Of a stretch of DNA of 64,000 bases, positions 27,277 through 36,274 are shown piece after piece. Origin of the DNA: Scybalocola_A sp900557175 (GTDB taxonomy: Bacteria; Bacillota; Clostridia; Lachnospirales; Lachnospiraceae); contig CALADH010000061.1 in assembly GCA_937890745.1 (NCBI GenBank), positions 39,437 through 103,436 on the forward strand, given 5' to 3'. Both the position numbers and the translations under genes were made by a program. The notes under the pieces are model-generated. The model saw only the letters and a program-made list of their open reading frames with translations, made no database searches and was not told where the DNA came from. Numbering within the stretch: the stretch's first letter is position 1; each line of letters starts with the position of its first letter.

Positions 27277-28689
27277 ATGGAAAGTTTTAGTGTAAAAGAT
27301 ATTGTCGCAGCAGCAGGAGGAAAACTTTTGTGCGGCGATGAAAATGTGATTGTAACCAATGTCTGTATTGACAGCAGGGAGGCAAAGGAAGGCTCACTGT
27401 TTGTGCCTATTATCGGCGAGAGGGTAGATGCCCACAAGTTTATCGGACAGGTTTTTGAAAATGGCGCTGCCGCTGTTTTTACATCGAGAAATGAAATTGT
27501 GACGGACGGCAAGCCTCATATTCTTGTGGAAAATACGGAAAAAGCACTTGGTGCGCTGGCGGTATGGTATAAGAAAAAGTTCAATATTCCTGTGATTGGT
27601 ATTACGGGAAGTGTCGGTAAGACATCGACAAAGGAGATGATTGCGGCGGCGCTGTCGCCGGTATACAATGTTCTTAAGACAGCCGGCAATCAAAACAGCA
27701 ACATCGGCGTGCCTCTGACACTGTTTCGTCTTGAGAGCTGTCATGAAATTGCTGTTATAGAAATGGGAATCAGCGACTTTGGCGAGATGGCAGAGCTGGC
27801 AGATTTTGTTCACCCGGACACGGCTGTTGTGACAAATATCGGTGTTGCCCACCTTGCCCAGTTTAAGAGCCGTGAAAATATTATGGCAGAGAAGCTTCAG
27901 ATTGCCCGTCATTTTGATAAAAACAACACACTTTATGTCAATCTTGATAATGATATGCTGCAGACCGTCGCAAAGAAAGCATGGGATGACGACCGGCTTG
28001 AATTTTTGAGGGATAAAACGATTTTAAGCTTTTCCGCAGATGGCGGCAAGGCGCCGTTTAGGGCGGAAAATATTCATATAAAAGACGGACGGCAGTGTTT
28101 TGATTTTGTTTGTGACGATGACAGAATGCCGGTGTCTATGCTTCAGCTTGGACTTCACAGTGTCAGCAATGCCCTTGTGGCACTGGCGATTGCAATGCAG
28201 TACGGCGTCAGCTTAAAAGAGGCAAAGACAGGTGTGGAAAATTATGCCGGTATTGCCATGCGTCAGCAGGTCAGCCATTTAAGCCGCGGCATTAAGGTTA
28301 TTGACGATACGTATAATGCGAGCCCGGATTCAATTAAGAGCGGTGCGCAGGTACTTGTATCCGTGGATAATACAGGCCGGAAAATATTATCTTTGGGCGA
28401 TGTTTTAGAGCTTGGAGAAAAGGCATGGGACTGCCATTATGAAACGGGACTTGCCATTGCAAAGCTGCCGATTGATGAGATTGTTGCTGTCGGTCCGATG
28501 ATGAAAGCGCTGATACAGGCAGTCAATGAAAAAGCGCCGCATATTGTAACAACCCACTTTGATGACAATGCTTCGGCAGCAGAATATATTAACAATATTC
28601 TTTCAGACGGTGACGCTCTTTTATGTAAAGGCTCAAGAGGAATGCACCAGGAAGAAATTGTGGCGGCTGTATGCGAAAAATGGGCATAA
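27277..28689 (+). CDS. murF: UDP-N-acetylmuramoyl-tripeptide--D-alanyl-D-alanine ligase
   Basis: MurF adds D-Ala-D-Ala to the UDP-MurNAc-tripeptide, using ATP, in the cytoplasm. The 470-residue length is typical. It has the N-terminal Mur domain (DSREAKEGSLFVPIIGERVDAHKFI), the ATP loop GITGSVGKTST at about 108-118, NQNSNIGVPLT, and the C-terminal run IDDTYNASPDSIK followed by LGDVLELGEKAWDCHYETG. The ATG chosen has AGGAGG ahead of it; an ATG four bases upstream is out of frame and stops at once. Confidence 0.96.
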   Translation: MESFSVKDIVAAAGGKLLCGDENVIVTNVCIDSREAKEGSLFVPIIGERVDAHKFIGQVFENGAAAVFTSRNEIVTDGKPHILVENTEKALGALAVWYKKKFNIPVIGITGSVGKTSTKEMIAAALSPVYNVLKTAGNQNSNIGVPLTLFRLESCHEIAVIEMGISDFGEMAELADFVHPDTAVVTNIGVAHLAQFKSRENIMAEKLQIARHFDKNNTLYVNLDNDMLQTVAKKAWDDDRLEFLRDKTILSFSADGGKAPFRAENIHIKDGRQCFDFVCDDDRMPVSMLQLGLHSVSNALVALAIAMQYGVSLKEAKTGVENYAGIAMRQQVSHLSRGIKVIDDTYNASPDSIKSGAQVLVSVDNTGRKILSLGDVLELGEKAWDCHYETGLAIAKLPIDEIVAVGPMMKALIQAVNEKAPHIVTTHFDDNASAAEYINNILSDGDALLCKGSRGMHQEEIVAAVCEKWA

Positions 28690-28827
28690 ACGAAGCTGCG
28701 GCGGATTGCGTGGGCGCAGATATCTGTGTGGCGCATAAAATATGCATCAAAATAACCGTTTATACAGAAGAAAAAGATGTAAAAGTATAAATATACATAG
28801 AAAAAGCAAAAATATGTATTTCCTCTA

Positions 28828-28856
28828 TTGACAAAAGGGGCGGTCAATGATAAATT
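28828..28856 (+). promoter_or_regulatory. Predicted promoter of the amino-acid ABC operon
   Basis: TTGACA, 17 bases, then TAAATT. A TTGAC/GTCAA inverted repeat covers the -35 box and spacer. The leader to the start codon is about 70 bases. Confidence 0.65.
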
Positions 28857-28932
28857 AATCCATGAACTTTGAAAGAGATTGAATTTTCATGCGAAAGACG
28901 CTTATATAAGAGATTTTAAGGAGGAAAATACG

Positions 28933-29760
28933 ATGAAAAAAGCAACAGCATTATTTTTAACATTAACAATGGCCGCAGGTCTTATGGCAGGCTGCGGAAG
29001 CAGTGACACAGAAACAAAGACAACAGAGGCTCAGACAGAAAGTACAGCAGACGGTACAGAGGCAGCATCAGACGCTGATTCTAAAGAAGGCAGCAGTGAT
29101 AAGCTGATTATGGTGACAGAGGCAGGTTTTCCGCCATATGAGTATACAGAAGACGGTGAGACAGTTGTCGGTGTCGATGTAGATATCGCCAATGAGATTG
29201 CAAAGGAGCTGGGCGTAGAGCTTGAGATTCAGAATACGACATTTGATGGTGCATTAATGGCTGTTCAGCAGGGCAAGGCTGACTTTGCGGCTGCAGGTAT
29301 TTCTGTATCTGAGGAACGCGATAAGGTGATGGACTTTTCAGTAGAATATGCGACATCAAAGCAGGTTGTTGTTGTCAATAAAGAGGCAGGAAGACTTGCT
29401 TCCAAAGATGACATTAATGCAGAAACAATTATCGGTGTTCAGTCCGGTACAGTAGCAGATATTGTATACTGTGCAGATAATGGCTTTGAACCAAAACGTT
29501 ACAATAAGTTTACAGAGGCTGCCCTTGATTTGAATAATGATAAGATTGACTGTATTATTATGGATGCGCTTCCGGCAGAGCAGATGGTTGCTGCCAATGA
29601 AAATCTTGCAATCCTTGACGGAGAGGTTATGACAGATAAGTATGCGATTGCCGTACAGGAAGGCAATAAGGAGCTTCTTGACAAAATCAACCCGATTCTT
29701 GAGAAATTAATGGCAGAGGGTAAGATTGAAGAATTTACATTGAACCACACAACAAAATAA
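28933..29760 (+). CDS. Polar amino-acid ABC transporter substrate-binding lipoprotein
   Basis: A family 3 solute-binding lipoprotein of 275 residues. The ATG follows AAGGAGG; a longer TTG-started frame has no ribosome site. The signal (KKATALFLTLTMAAG) ends in lipobox MAGC with Cys21, followed by a Ser/Thr/Glu/Asp linker. The mature domain has TEAGFPPYEYTEDG, VGVDVDIANEIAKELGVELE, DFAAAGISVSEERDKVMDFS and IGVQSGTVAD, all typical. Together with the permease and ATPase downstream it forms a complete importer. The amino acid bound cannot be read from sequence; neutral or polar types are most common for this subgroup. Confidence 0.9.
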   Translation: MKKATALFLTLTMAAGLMAGCGSSDTETKTTEAQTESTADGTEAASDADSKEGSSDKLIMVTEAGFPPYEYTEDGETVVGVDVDIANEIAKELGVELEIQNTTFDGALMAVQQGKADFAAAGISVSEERDKVMDFSVEYATSKQVVVVNKEAGRLASKDDINAETIIGVQSGTVADIVYCADNGFEPKRYNKFTEAALDLNNDKIDCIIMDALPAEQMVAANENLAILDGEVMTDKYAIAVQEGNKELLDKINPILEKLMAEGKIEEFTLNHTTK

Positions 29761-29789
29761 TTGTGCGGTTTTGGAGAGGATAAAGGATA

Positions 29790-30494
29790 ATGATGGAATG
29801 GTTGGCAGAACAGGCCGATAAGTTTTATATGGTATTTATCGAAAAAGACAGATATATGGCATATCTGAAAGGTTTCGGTAAAACATTGGAGGTATCATTT
29901 TTTGCAGTGCTTTTAGGTGTGCTGATCGGTACGCTTATCGCAATTATAAAGGTATCAGCCCGGGATAAAAAAGGATTGAAGCCGCTTGAGTGGCTCTGCA
30001 ATATTTATATCACGATTATCAGAGGTACGCCGGTGTACGTGCAGCTGCTGATCCTTTGGTTTCTCATTATGAATTCCAGAGACTCATCGCCGATTATGGC
30101 TGCGGTTATAGGCTTTGGTATTAACTCTAGTGCTTATGTGGCGGAGATTGTCCGTGCCGGTATTTTGGCGGTTGATAAAGGACAGACAGAGGCCGGACGT
30201 TCGCTTGGCCTTAACAGTGCCATGACGATGCGTTATATTATTTTGCCGCAGGCGGTGAAGAACATTCTTCCGGCACTCGGCAATGAGTTTATCGTGCTTA
30301 TTAAAGAAACGTCAATTATGGGCTTTATGACAGTGACGGACGTCACAAAAGCCGCACAAAATGTCGGTGCTGCAACTTATGAGTACATTATGCCGCTTTT
30401 CATTACTGCCGCGATGTATCTCATTGTTGTTGTAGGCCTTACAAAGCTTCTGAATATGTTTGAAAGGAGGCTGGCAGCAAGTGATAAGCGTTAA
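29790..30494 (+). CDS. Amino-acid ABC transporter permease (HisM/GlnP type)
   Basis: 234 residues with about five membrane helices. The family regions FFAVLLGVLIGTLIAIIK, IRGTPVYVQLLILWF and the EAA-type loop EAGRSLGLNSAMTMRYIILPQAVKN are present, as is the later LIKETSIMGFMTVTDVTK. It overlaps the ATPase gene by 14 bases, indicating translational coupling. An alternative ATG one codon later would change nothing important. Confidence 0.92.
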   Translation: MMEWLAEQADKFYMVFIEKDRYMAYLKGFGKTLEVSFFAVLLGVLIGTLIAIIKVSARDKKGLKPLEWLCNIYITIIRGTPVYVQLLILWFLIMNSRDSSPIMAAVIGFGINSSAYVAEIVRAGILAVDKGQTEAGRSLGLNSAMTMRYIILPQAVKNILPALGNEFIVLIKETSIMGFMTVTDVTKAAQNVGAATYEYIMPLFITAAMYLIVVVGLTKLLNMFERRLAASDKR

Positions 30495-31206
30495 GAATTT
30501 GAATAAGGATTTTGAACATCTCAAAGTTTTAAAGGATATTAATGAAGAAATTAAAAAAGGTGAAAAGGTTGTTATTATCGGGCCTTCAGGTTCGGGAAAG
30601 AGTACATTCTTAAGGTGTTTGAACCTTATGGAAACACCGACTTCCGGCGATATTTTCTTCGAAGGTCAGAATATTACGGCGGCAAAGCCGAAAGAGGTTG
30701 ATAAAATCCGTCAGAAGATGGGGATGGTATTTCAGCATTTTAATCTGTTTCCTCATCTGACGATTTTGGATAATATTACACTGGCACCTGTAAAGTTAAA
30801 GCTGATGTCAAAGGCGGAGGCTGAAGCAAAGGCGATGGAGCTTTTGGCACGTGTCGGACTTGCCGATAAGGCAAAATCTTATCCGGCTCAGCTATCCGGC
30901 GGACAAAAGCAGCGTATTGCCATTGTGCGAAGTCTTGCAATGAATCCTGATGTCCTTCTTTTTGATGAGCCGACATCAGCGCTTGATCCGGAGATGGTCG
31001 GCGAGGTACTTGACCTTATGCGCCAGCTTGCGGATGACGGTATGACAATGGTCGTTGTCACTCATGAGATGGGCTTTGCAAGAGAGGTTGCTTCAAGAGT
31101 GCTTTTCATGGACGAGGGACGTATTGTCGAGCAGAATACACCTCAGGAATTTTTTGCAAATCCTAAAAATCCAAGACTTAAAGAGTTTTTATCAAAGGTA
31201 CTTTAA
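30481..31206 (+). CDS. Amino-acid ABC transporter ATP-binding protein (GlnQ/HisP type)
   Basis: A 241-residue ABC ATPase. I place the start at a GTG ten bases after AAAGGAGG, inside the end of the permease gene; a longer TTG start would put the ribosome site within the protein. Walker A is GPSGSGKST, the Q-loop is in GMVFQHFNLFPHLT, the signature is LSGGQKQR, Walker B is LLFDEPTSALDPE, and the switch His is in VVVTHEMGFA. It powers the importer encoded by the two genes upstream. Confidence 0.94.
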   Translation: MISVKNLNKDFEHLKVLKDINEEIKKGEKVVIIGPSGSGKSTFLRCLNLMETPTSGDIFFEGQNITAAKPKEVDKIRQKMGMVFQHFNLFPHLTILDNITLAPVKLKLMSKAEAEAKAMELLARVGLADKAKSYPAQLSGGQKQRIAIVRSLAMNPDVLLFDEPTSALDPEMVGEVLDLMRQLADDGMTMVVVTHEMGFAREVASRVLFMDEGRIVEQNTPQEFFANPKNPRLKEFLSKVL

Positions 31207-31208
31207 AT

Positions 31209-31261
31209 AAAAAGAGGTGTCGCTTCACGAGCGGAAAATCGTGAGGCGGCACCTCTTTTTT
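31209..31261. terminator. Bidirectional terminator between the ABC operon and the PAS-HTH gene
   Basis: AAAAAGAGGTG pairs with CACCTCTTTTT, continuing inward through CGC/GCG and TCACGA/TCGTGA, giving a stem of more than 20 pairs. T-runs on both strands serve two convergent genes. Confidence 0.85.
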
Positions 31262-31282
31262 AGCCATATAATATACATCGGT

Positions 31283-31975
31283 CTATTCGCTGATTTCGTT
31301 GAGGCATCGGTAGAGTGTTGCCGGTGAGCAGGACAGCTTCTTTGAAAGAAAGGCGATGGCGCCTTTGAGCTGGAAAAAACCCTGATTATTTAAGGCAGCA
31401 ATGACTTCGCGGCGTTCATGCTGCGTCAGACGGTCAACCGGCGTTTCAAGCGAGGCAGTGCAGTCGGTAAATATTTTCTGCATCAGAGCAGAAATATCTA
31501 TCGGGAAGTTTTCTGTGATGGACGGCGCCGCAGGCTTTTTGATCAGTGGATTGTCAGATTCAGTTTCAAATGAAGCGCTCTGAATAAAGCTTTCGGGGTG
31601 AACAATCGAGAGCAGCTTGCGGCTCAGATCGGCATAGCGGCTTGCATCAAAATTGATGCATAAAAGGCCGACCGGTGTATCATTTTCGTCCTTAATAAAC
31701 ATTGTTGAGGAACGGAGAAGTCGTCCGTCCTCAGAAATTCCTTTGTAATTCGTTAAAAATTCATTGCTTTCGTAGGCTTTTGATTTTAACATCTGCAGCG
31801 CAGCATCGGTTAAAGGACTGCCGACACGGCGGCCGCTAATATGATTGTTGGCAATGGCGACGATGGCATGTTCCTCGGAGGTCAAATCCTGAAGGGCGAT
31901 TTCATAATCGGGACCGAGTGCCTGTGCGAGGAAATCAACAAGAATTGTATATGGCTGTAAAATTTTAGGTAACAT
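31283..31975 (-). CDS. PAS-HTH transcriptional regulator of the YheO/DauR family (copy 1)
   Basis: A 230-residue cytoplasmic regulator. The N-terminal two thirds is the YheO-like PAS domain (LGPDYEIALQDLTSEEHAIVAIANNHISGRRVG, DGRLLRSSTMFIKDENDTPVGLLCINFD). The C-terminus is a winged-helix-like domain (LTQHERREVIAALNNQGFFQLKGAIAFLSKKLSCSPATLYRCL). A divergent ridA starts 215 bases away, and the urate cluster begins about 500 bases beyond ridA, where a second copy of the same family is found. It probably controls ridA and/or the cluster in response to a small ligand. Ligand and targets are unknown. Confidence 0.82.
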   Translation of the reverse strand: MLPKILQPYTILVDFLAQALGPDYEIALQDLTSEEHAIVAIANNHISGRRVGSPLTDAALQMLKSKAYESNEFLTNYKGISEDGRLLRSSTMFIKDENDTPVGLLCINFDASRYADLSRKLLSIVHPESFIQSASFETESDNPLIKKPAAPSITENFPIDISALMQKIFTDCTASLETPVDRLTQHERREVIAALNNQGFFQLKGAIAFLSKKLSCSPATLYRCLNEISE

Positions 31976-32013
31976 AACTTTCTCCCATGTATATAAAAAA
32001 TAACTTTTTCTAT

Positions 32014-32042
32014 ATTATCGCACGTACCGGAAATAATTTCAA
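32014..32042 (-). promoter_or_regulatory. Predicted promoter of PAS-HTH regulator copy 1
   Basis: On the minus strand TTGAAA, 17 bases, then GATAAT, about 40 bases before the regulator start codon. Confidence 0.5.
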
Positions 32043-32119
32043 TGTTTCTTGCTGAAGAATTTTCAGGAATTCGGGTTATAGAATGATTTATAAAAAACGT
32101 CTGCTGTCGCGAAGGAATA

Positions 32120-32148
32120 TTGACATATAACGCGAAGTGTGATAAATT
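32120..32148 (+). promoter_or_regulatory. Predicted promoter of ridA
   Basis: TTGACA, 17 bases, then TAAATT. CGCGAAG occurs twice (32108-32114 and 32131-32137), flanking the -35 box at 23-base spacing, and could be an operator for the divergent regulator. Confidence 0.6.
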
Positions 32149-32189
32149 ATTATTATAATGAAAAATTATTTTAAAAGGAGAGATGGTAT

Positions 32190-32573
32190 ATGAAAACAGT
32201 ATTAAGTACGGTCAAGGCACCGGCAGCAATTGGCCCATACTCACAGGGGGTTGACACAGGGCGTTTACTTTTTCTTTCGGGACAGCTTCCAATTTGCCCG
32301 GAAACAGGCAGCTTTGCAGCAGAGGATATCGAAGGACAGACAAGACAGTCTCTGACAAATGTAAAAGCTATTCTGGAGTCATCAGGATGCACAATGGACG
32401 ATGTTGTGAAGACAACTGTGTTTTTAAAGGATATTGCTGATTTTGCAAAGATGAACGGCGTTTATGCAGAATTTTTCAGCGAAGGCAATTATCCGGCGCG
32501 TTCTGCAGTTCAGGTGGCGGCGCTTCCAAAGGATGCCCTTGTAGAAATCGAAGTTGTCGCATTAAAGAAGTAA
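32190..32573 (+). CDS. ridA: RidA family reactive-intermediate (imine/enamine) deaminase
   Basis: RidA hydrolyses 2-aminoacrylate and related imines released by PLP enzymes, protecting other PLP enzymes. The 127-residue protein has the family pattern APAAIGPYSQGVDTGRLLFLSGQLPICPETG, the substrate-binding Arg in YPARSAVQVAALPKDALVEIEVVA, and the QTRQSLTNVKAIL helix. AAGGAGAG precedes the ATG. Its position beside the ygeX cluster is telling, because diaminopropionate ammonia-lyase produces 2-aminoacrylate. A strong terminator follows, so it is transcribed alone. Confidence 0.93.
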   Translation: MKTVLSTVKAPAAIGPYSQGVDTGRLLFLSGQLPICPETGSFAAEDIEGQTRQSLTNVKAILESSGCTMDDVVKTTVFLKDIADFAKMNGVYAEFFSEGNYPARSAVQVAALPKDALVEIEVVALKK

Positions 32574-32597
32574 TTTTTGTAAGAATATTTTTGTGTG

Positions 32598-32634
32598 AAA
32601 AATGGGAATCCGAAATTTTCGGATTCCCATTTTT
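32598..32634. terminator. Bidirectional terminator between ridA and carbamate kinase
   Basis: AAAAATGGGAATCCGAA and TTCGGATTCCCATTTTT are perfect 17-base complements around a three-base loop, with T-runs on both strands. It ends ridA and the minus-strand operon. Confidence 0.9.
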
Positions 32635-32691
32635 GGGATTTCGATTTTATATTAGTTTAGGAGAGGTCAAAAATCGTTGGCACGATAGTGT

Positions 32692-33639
32692 TTACAGATG
32701 GAAAAGTGTGCCGGTTTTTCCCTGCAGTGCTTCTCTTGATTTTTCAAGAAGCGTGATTAAAGCTGTCCGCCCCGGTTTTGACCGGGCAAAATCGACAGCA
32801 GCCTGTACTTTAGGAAGCATTGAACCCGGTGCAAAATGTCCTTCGTCAATATACTTATTTGCTTCCTCTACAGTGAGGTCACTGAGCCATTTTTCTTTTG
32901 GTGTGCCATAGTTTAAGGCGACCTTTTCAACGGCAGTGAGAATGATTAAATAATCGGCGTCAAGTTCTTTTGCCATCAGACAGCTTGCAAAGTCTTTGTC
33001 GATGACGGCGCTTGCGCCTCTTAAATGGTTTCCTTCGCGGATGACAGGAATGCCGCCGCCGCCACAGGCGATGACGAGATCACCGGAATTAACCATTGTG
33101 CGGATTGTGCCGATTTCAATGATTTCGGCAGGCTTCGGAGAAGCGACAACACGGCGGTAGCCGCGTCCGGCATCTTCCTTCATAATATAGCCGAATTGTT
33201 TTTCCATCTTTTCGGCCTGAGCTTTGCTGACAAACTTGCCAATAGGCTTTGACGGCGCCAAAAAGGCAGGATCATCGGCATCGACACGCACCTGCGTAAT
33301 CATTGTCGCAACAGGAACATCTGTAATATTTCTGTTTAAAAGTTCTTCTCTCAGAGCGTTTTGTAAGTCATAGCCGATATAGGCCTGACTCATGGCAACG
33401 CAGACGGAGAGCGGTGTGTTCGGCTGCTGTTCATCTTCGTGTGTCAAGGCAATCATTGCGTTATTAACCATACCGACCTGAGGACCGTTGCCGTGTGCGA
33501 CAACGACCTCAAAGCCTTCTTCAATTAAGTCAACAATGGCCTTTGCTGTGATTTTAACAGCCTTCATTTGTTCCGGGAGTGTATTTCCCAGCGCGTTACC
33601 GCCGAGAGCGATAACAACTCTTTTTTTCTTGTCAGCCAT
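32692..33639 (-). CDS. arcC: Carbamate kinase (urate-cluster type, like YqeA)
   Basis: Transfers phosphate from carbamoyl phosphate to ADP, giving ATP, carbon dioxide and ammonia. The 315-residue protein has VVIALGGNALGNTLPEQ at the start, AHGNGPQVGMVNNAM, ACGGGGIPVI, IDKDFASCLMAKELDADYLIILT and FAPGSMLPKVQAA, all standard. It is the last gene of the minus-strand operon, 19 bases after the carbamoyltransferase, the natural source of its substrate. This is the energy-conserving step expected in anaerobic urate breakdown. It could be named yqeA to match E. coli. Confidence 0.93.
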   Translation of the reverse strand: MADKKKRVVIALGGNALGNTLPEQMKAVKITAKAIVDLIEEGFEVVVAHGNGPQVGMVNNAMIALTHEDEQQPNTPLSVCVAMSQAYIGYDLQNALREELLNRNITDVPVATMITQVRVDADDPAFLAPSKPIGKFVSKAQAEKMEKQFGYIMKEDAGRGYRRVVASPKPAEIIEIGTIRTMVNSGDLVIACGGGGIPVIREGNHLRGASAVIDKDFASCLMAKELDADYLIILTAVEKVALNYGTPKEKWLSDLTVEEANKYIDEGHFAPGSMLPKVQAAVDFARSKPGRTALITLLEKSREALQGKTGTLFHL

Positions 33640-33658
33640 TTTATTACACCCCTGTCAA

Positions 33659-34852
33659 TTATTTGAACACTCTTGGAGTACCTTTTTCCTCAAGCTTTTT
33701 GAGAATATCGGCAGGATCGGCAAATTTTGCAAGGAAAATCATTGCTGCAATAATGTATGGTTTAAAGCTTGCTTCTTTATATAAAGGATTTCTGTAACGG
33801 TCGAATACGGAAGCGTCAACTTCGCCTTCTTCACAGCTTACGCCTGTGATATCAGCAGGGAGGCAGTGCATGTAAAGTGCCTTGCCGTTTTTTGTTGTTG
33901 CCATAAGTTCTTCGGTACAAGCCCAGTCTTTATGCTCGGCGTTTTGTGCAAGAAGCTCTTTCTCAAGTGCCTTGATACCCTCTGTATCGCCGTTGCCGTA
34001 AAGCTCTGTACGTTTTTCCATTGCTGCAAACGGAGCCCAGCTCTTTGGATAAACGATATCAGCATCTTTGAAGGCTTCAGCCATACTGTTTGTTTTTGTG
34101 AAAGAACCGCCGGATTTTGCGGCGTTCTTCGCAGCGACTTCTTCAACCTCAGGGAATATTTCATAGCCTTCAGGATGTGCAAGAACAACATCCATGCCGA
34201 AACGTGTCATAAGACCGATGATGCCCTGTGGTACAGATAAAGGTTTTCCGTAGGAAGGAGAGTAGGCCCATGTCATTGCAAGTTTTTTGCCTTTAAGATT
34301 TTCAACGCCGCCGAACTCATGGATGATGTGAAGCATATCAGCCATTGCCTGTGTCGGATGGTCGATATCGCACTGAAGATTTACAAGTGTCGGTTTCTGC
34401 TCAAGGATACCGTCCTTGTTGCCCTGTGTCACAGCGTCAACAACTTCGTGCATATATTTGTTTCCTTTGCCGATGTACATATCGTCACGGATACCGATAA
34501 CGTCAGCCATGAAAGAAATCATGTTTGCTGTCTCGCGGACTGTTTCGCCGTGAGCAACCTGAGATTTGCCTTCATCAAGATCCTGTACTTCAAGTCCTAA
34601 TAAGTTGCAGGCAGAAGCAAAGGAGAAACGTGTACGTGTAGAGTTGTCACGGAAAAGAGAAATTCCGAGACCGCTCTCAAAAACCTTTGTAGAGATGTTA
34701 TTTTCTCTCATATAACGCAGAGCGTCAGCAAGTGTGAATACAGCTTCGATTTCGTCGTCTGTCTTCTCCCATGTAAGGAAGAAGTCGTCGTTGTACATAT
34801 CTTTAAAGTTTAATTTGTTTAATTTGTCGATGTAATCCTGTAATGTTTTCAT
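33659..34852 (-). CDS. ygeW: Knotted carbamoyltransferase YgeW
   Basis: A 397-residue transcarbamylase-fold protein. The carbamoyl phosphate loop SLFRDNSTRTRFSF (STRTR at 71-75) and the DIDHPTQAMAD motif are intact, and MHCLPAD occupies the ornithine-carbamoyltransferase-like C-terminal site. WAYSPSYGKPLSVPQG is a YgeW feature. YgeW proteins do not use ornithine or aspartate. In urate clusters they are thought to act in the reverse direction, transferring a ureido carbamoyl group to phosphate. A GGAGG site precedes the ATG. A hairpin separates it from ygeY. Confidence 0.93.
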   Translation of the reverse strand: MKTLQDYIDKLNKLNFKDMYNDDFFLTWEKTDDEIEAVFTLADALRYMRENNISTKVFESGLGISLFRDNSTRTRFSFASACNLLGLEVQDLDEGKSQVAHGETVRETANMISFMADVIGIRDDMYIGKGNKYMHEVVDAVTQGNKDGILEQKPTLVNLQCDIDHPTQAMADMLHIIHEFGGVENLKGKKLAMTWAYSPSYGKPLSVPQGIIGLMTRFGMDVVLAHPEGYEIFPEVEEVAAKNAAKSGGSFTKTNSMAEAFKDADIVYPKSWAPFAAMEKRTELYGNGDTEGIKALEKELLAQNAEHKDWACTEELMATTKNGKALYMHCLPADITGVSCEEGEVDASVFDRYRNPLYKEASFKPYIIAAMIFLAKFADPADILKKLEEKGTPRVFK

Positions 34853-34887
34853 AAATAAAATCCTCCAAAAGTTTAATTTTAAGATAT

Positions 34888-34909
34888 GGGGGCAGAAGCT
34901 TTTGCCCCC
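34888..34909 (-). other. Intercistronic hairpin between ygeY and ygeW
   Basis: A 22-base near-perfect palindrome with arms GGGGGC/GCCCCC and an AGCTT centre begins about ten bases after the ygeY stop codon. No T-run follows on the minus strand. A closely similar hairpin lies about nine bases after the ygfK stop at 44357-44374. Confidence 0.7.
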
Positions 34910-34919
34910 TGTGGTTTAA

Positions 34920-36233
34920 TTATTTGCAGTATGCAGCCGGAAGTGCAGCGTAAACAGCGGCACATGTTACAAGATCCTGTTTCCATGTCTTTTCGTTTGG
35001 TGCGTGCGCCTGAGCTTCTGCGCCAGGTCCGAAGCCGATGCAAGGGATACCGTTTCTTCCCATGATTGAAACGCCGTTTGTTGAGAATGTCCACTTATCT
35101 GTGAGCGGACGGGCCTGTCTCATTTCAAGTGTTTCCTCAGCACCGATACGTTTGTCGCCGTAAAGGCTTGTATAAGCTTCTTCTAAAGCCTGTGTGACTT
35201 TGTGATCCTTTGGAATAGCCCATGTAGGGAAGTAGCACTCGATTTCGTAAACACAGCCTGTGTAGGATGGACGGTCGTAGTTGTACATGGAAACAACAAC
35301 ATCATCGCCGTACTTCTGAACACTAGGAAGGGCTCTGATTTCGTCTAAGCAGCTTTCCCATGTCTCACCGAATGTCATACGGCGGTCAAGAGAAACAGCG
35401 CAGGAGTCTGCAACAGCACAGCGGCTTGGTGATGTATAGAAAATCTGGGATACTGTCACAGTACCGCGGCCTAGGAAGCGTGCTTCTTCCCAGTCCGGGT
35501 TGTACTTAGGATTAAGCATTTTTACAAGACCTTTGATTTCGGTCTCATCTGCGTCATCGTTTTCGTTTAATGAACGAACGTCCTGAAGGATATCTGCCAT
35601 CTTGTAGATTGCATTGTCGCCGCGCTCAGGTGCTGAACCGTGGCAGGAAACACCTTTAACGTCGATGCGGATTTCCATACGGCCTCTCTGGCCTCTGTAA
35701 ATACCGCCGTCGGTCGGCTCTGTTGAGACAACAAATTCAGGACGGATTTTGTCTTCGTTAATAATGTACTGCCAGCAAAGACCGTCACAGTCTTCCTCCT
35801 GAACTGTGCCGACAACCATAATTTTGCAGCCTTCAGGAATGAGATTTAAGTCTTTCATAATTTTAGCGCCGTAGACAGAAGATACGATACCGCCGCACTG
35901 GTCGGAAACACCGCGGCCGCCGATTTCTGTTTCTGTCTCATAGCCTTCATATGGATCAAAAGTCCAGTTTTCGATGTTGCCGATACCAACAGTGTCAATA
36001 TGGGCATCATAAGCAATGATTTTATCACCTGTACCCATGTAGCCGATCACGTTGCCCTGAGGATCGATCACAACCTCGTCAAAACCAACTTTTTTCATTT
36101 CGGCAGCGATTGTGTCGATATGGGCTTTTTCATCACAGCTTTCGCCCGGATTCTTAACGATAGCACGTAAGAAAGCGGTCATCTCTTTTTCGTAGCCCTG
36201 TGCGGCTTCCTTAATTTTGTTGTAGTCTGGCAT
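34920..36233 (-). CDS. ygeY: YgeY family M20 metallohydrolase (selenium-metabolism linked)
   Basis: 437 residues, peptidase M20 fold. Metal-binding blocks are AYDAHIDTVG, SDQCGGIVSSVYGAK, VQEEDCDGL (catalytic Glu and metal Glu) and STEPTDGG. The dimerisation domain contains RGRMEIRIDVKGVSCHGSAPERGDNAIYKM, and IGFGPGAEAQAHAPNE supplies the last His. The family is found almost only with ygeX, ygeW and selenium-dependent hydroxylases. It probably removes an acyl or carbamoyl group from a diaminopropionate derivative. AAGGAGGAA precedes the start. It is co-transcribed with ygeX, 41 bases upstream. Confidence 0.92.
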   Translation of the reverse strand: MPDYNKIKEAAQGYEKEMTAFLRAIVKNPGESCDEKAHIDTIAAEMKKVGFDEVVIDPQGNVIGYMGTGDKIIAYDAHIDTVGIGNIENWTFDPYEGYETETEIGGRGVSDQCGGIVSSVYGAKIMKDLNLIPEGCKIMVVGTVQEEDCDGLCWQYIINEDKIRPEFVVSTEPTDGGIYRGQRGRMEIRIDVKGVSCHGSAPERGDNAIYKMADILQDVRSLNENDDADETEIKGLVKMLNPKYNPDWEEARFLGRGTVTVSQIFYTSPSRCAVADSCAVSLDRRMTFGETWESCLDEIRALPSVQKYGDDVVVSMYNYDRPSYTGCVYEIECYFPTWAIPKDHKVTQALEEAYTSLYGDKRIGAEETLEMRQARPLTDKWTFSTNGVSIMGRNGIPCIGFGPGAEAQAHAPNEKTWKQDLVTCAAVYAALPAAYCK

Positions 36234-36274
36234 GAATAATTCCTCCTTAAAATAAATACACTGTAAGTTTTTTG

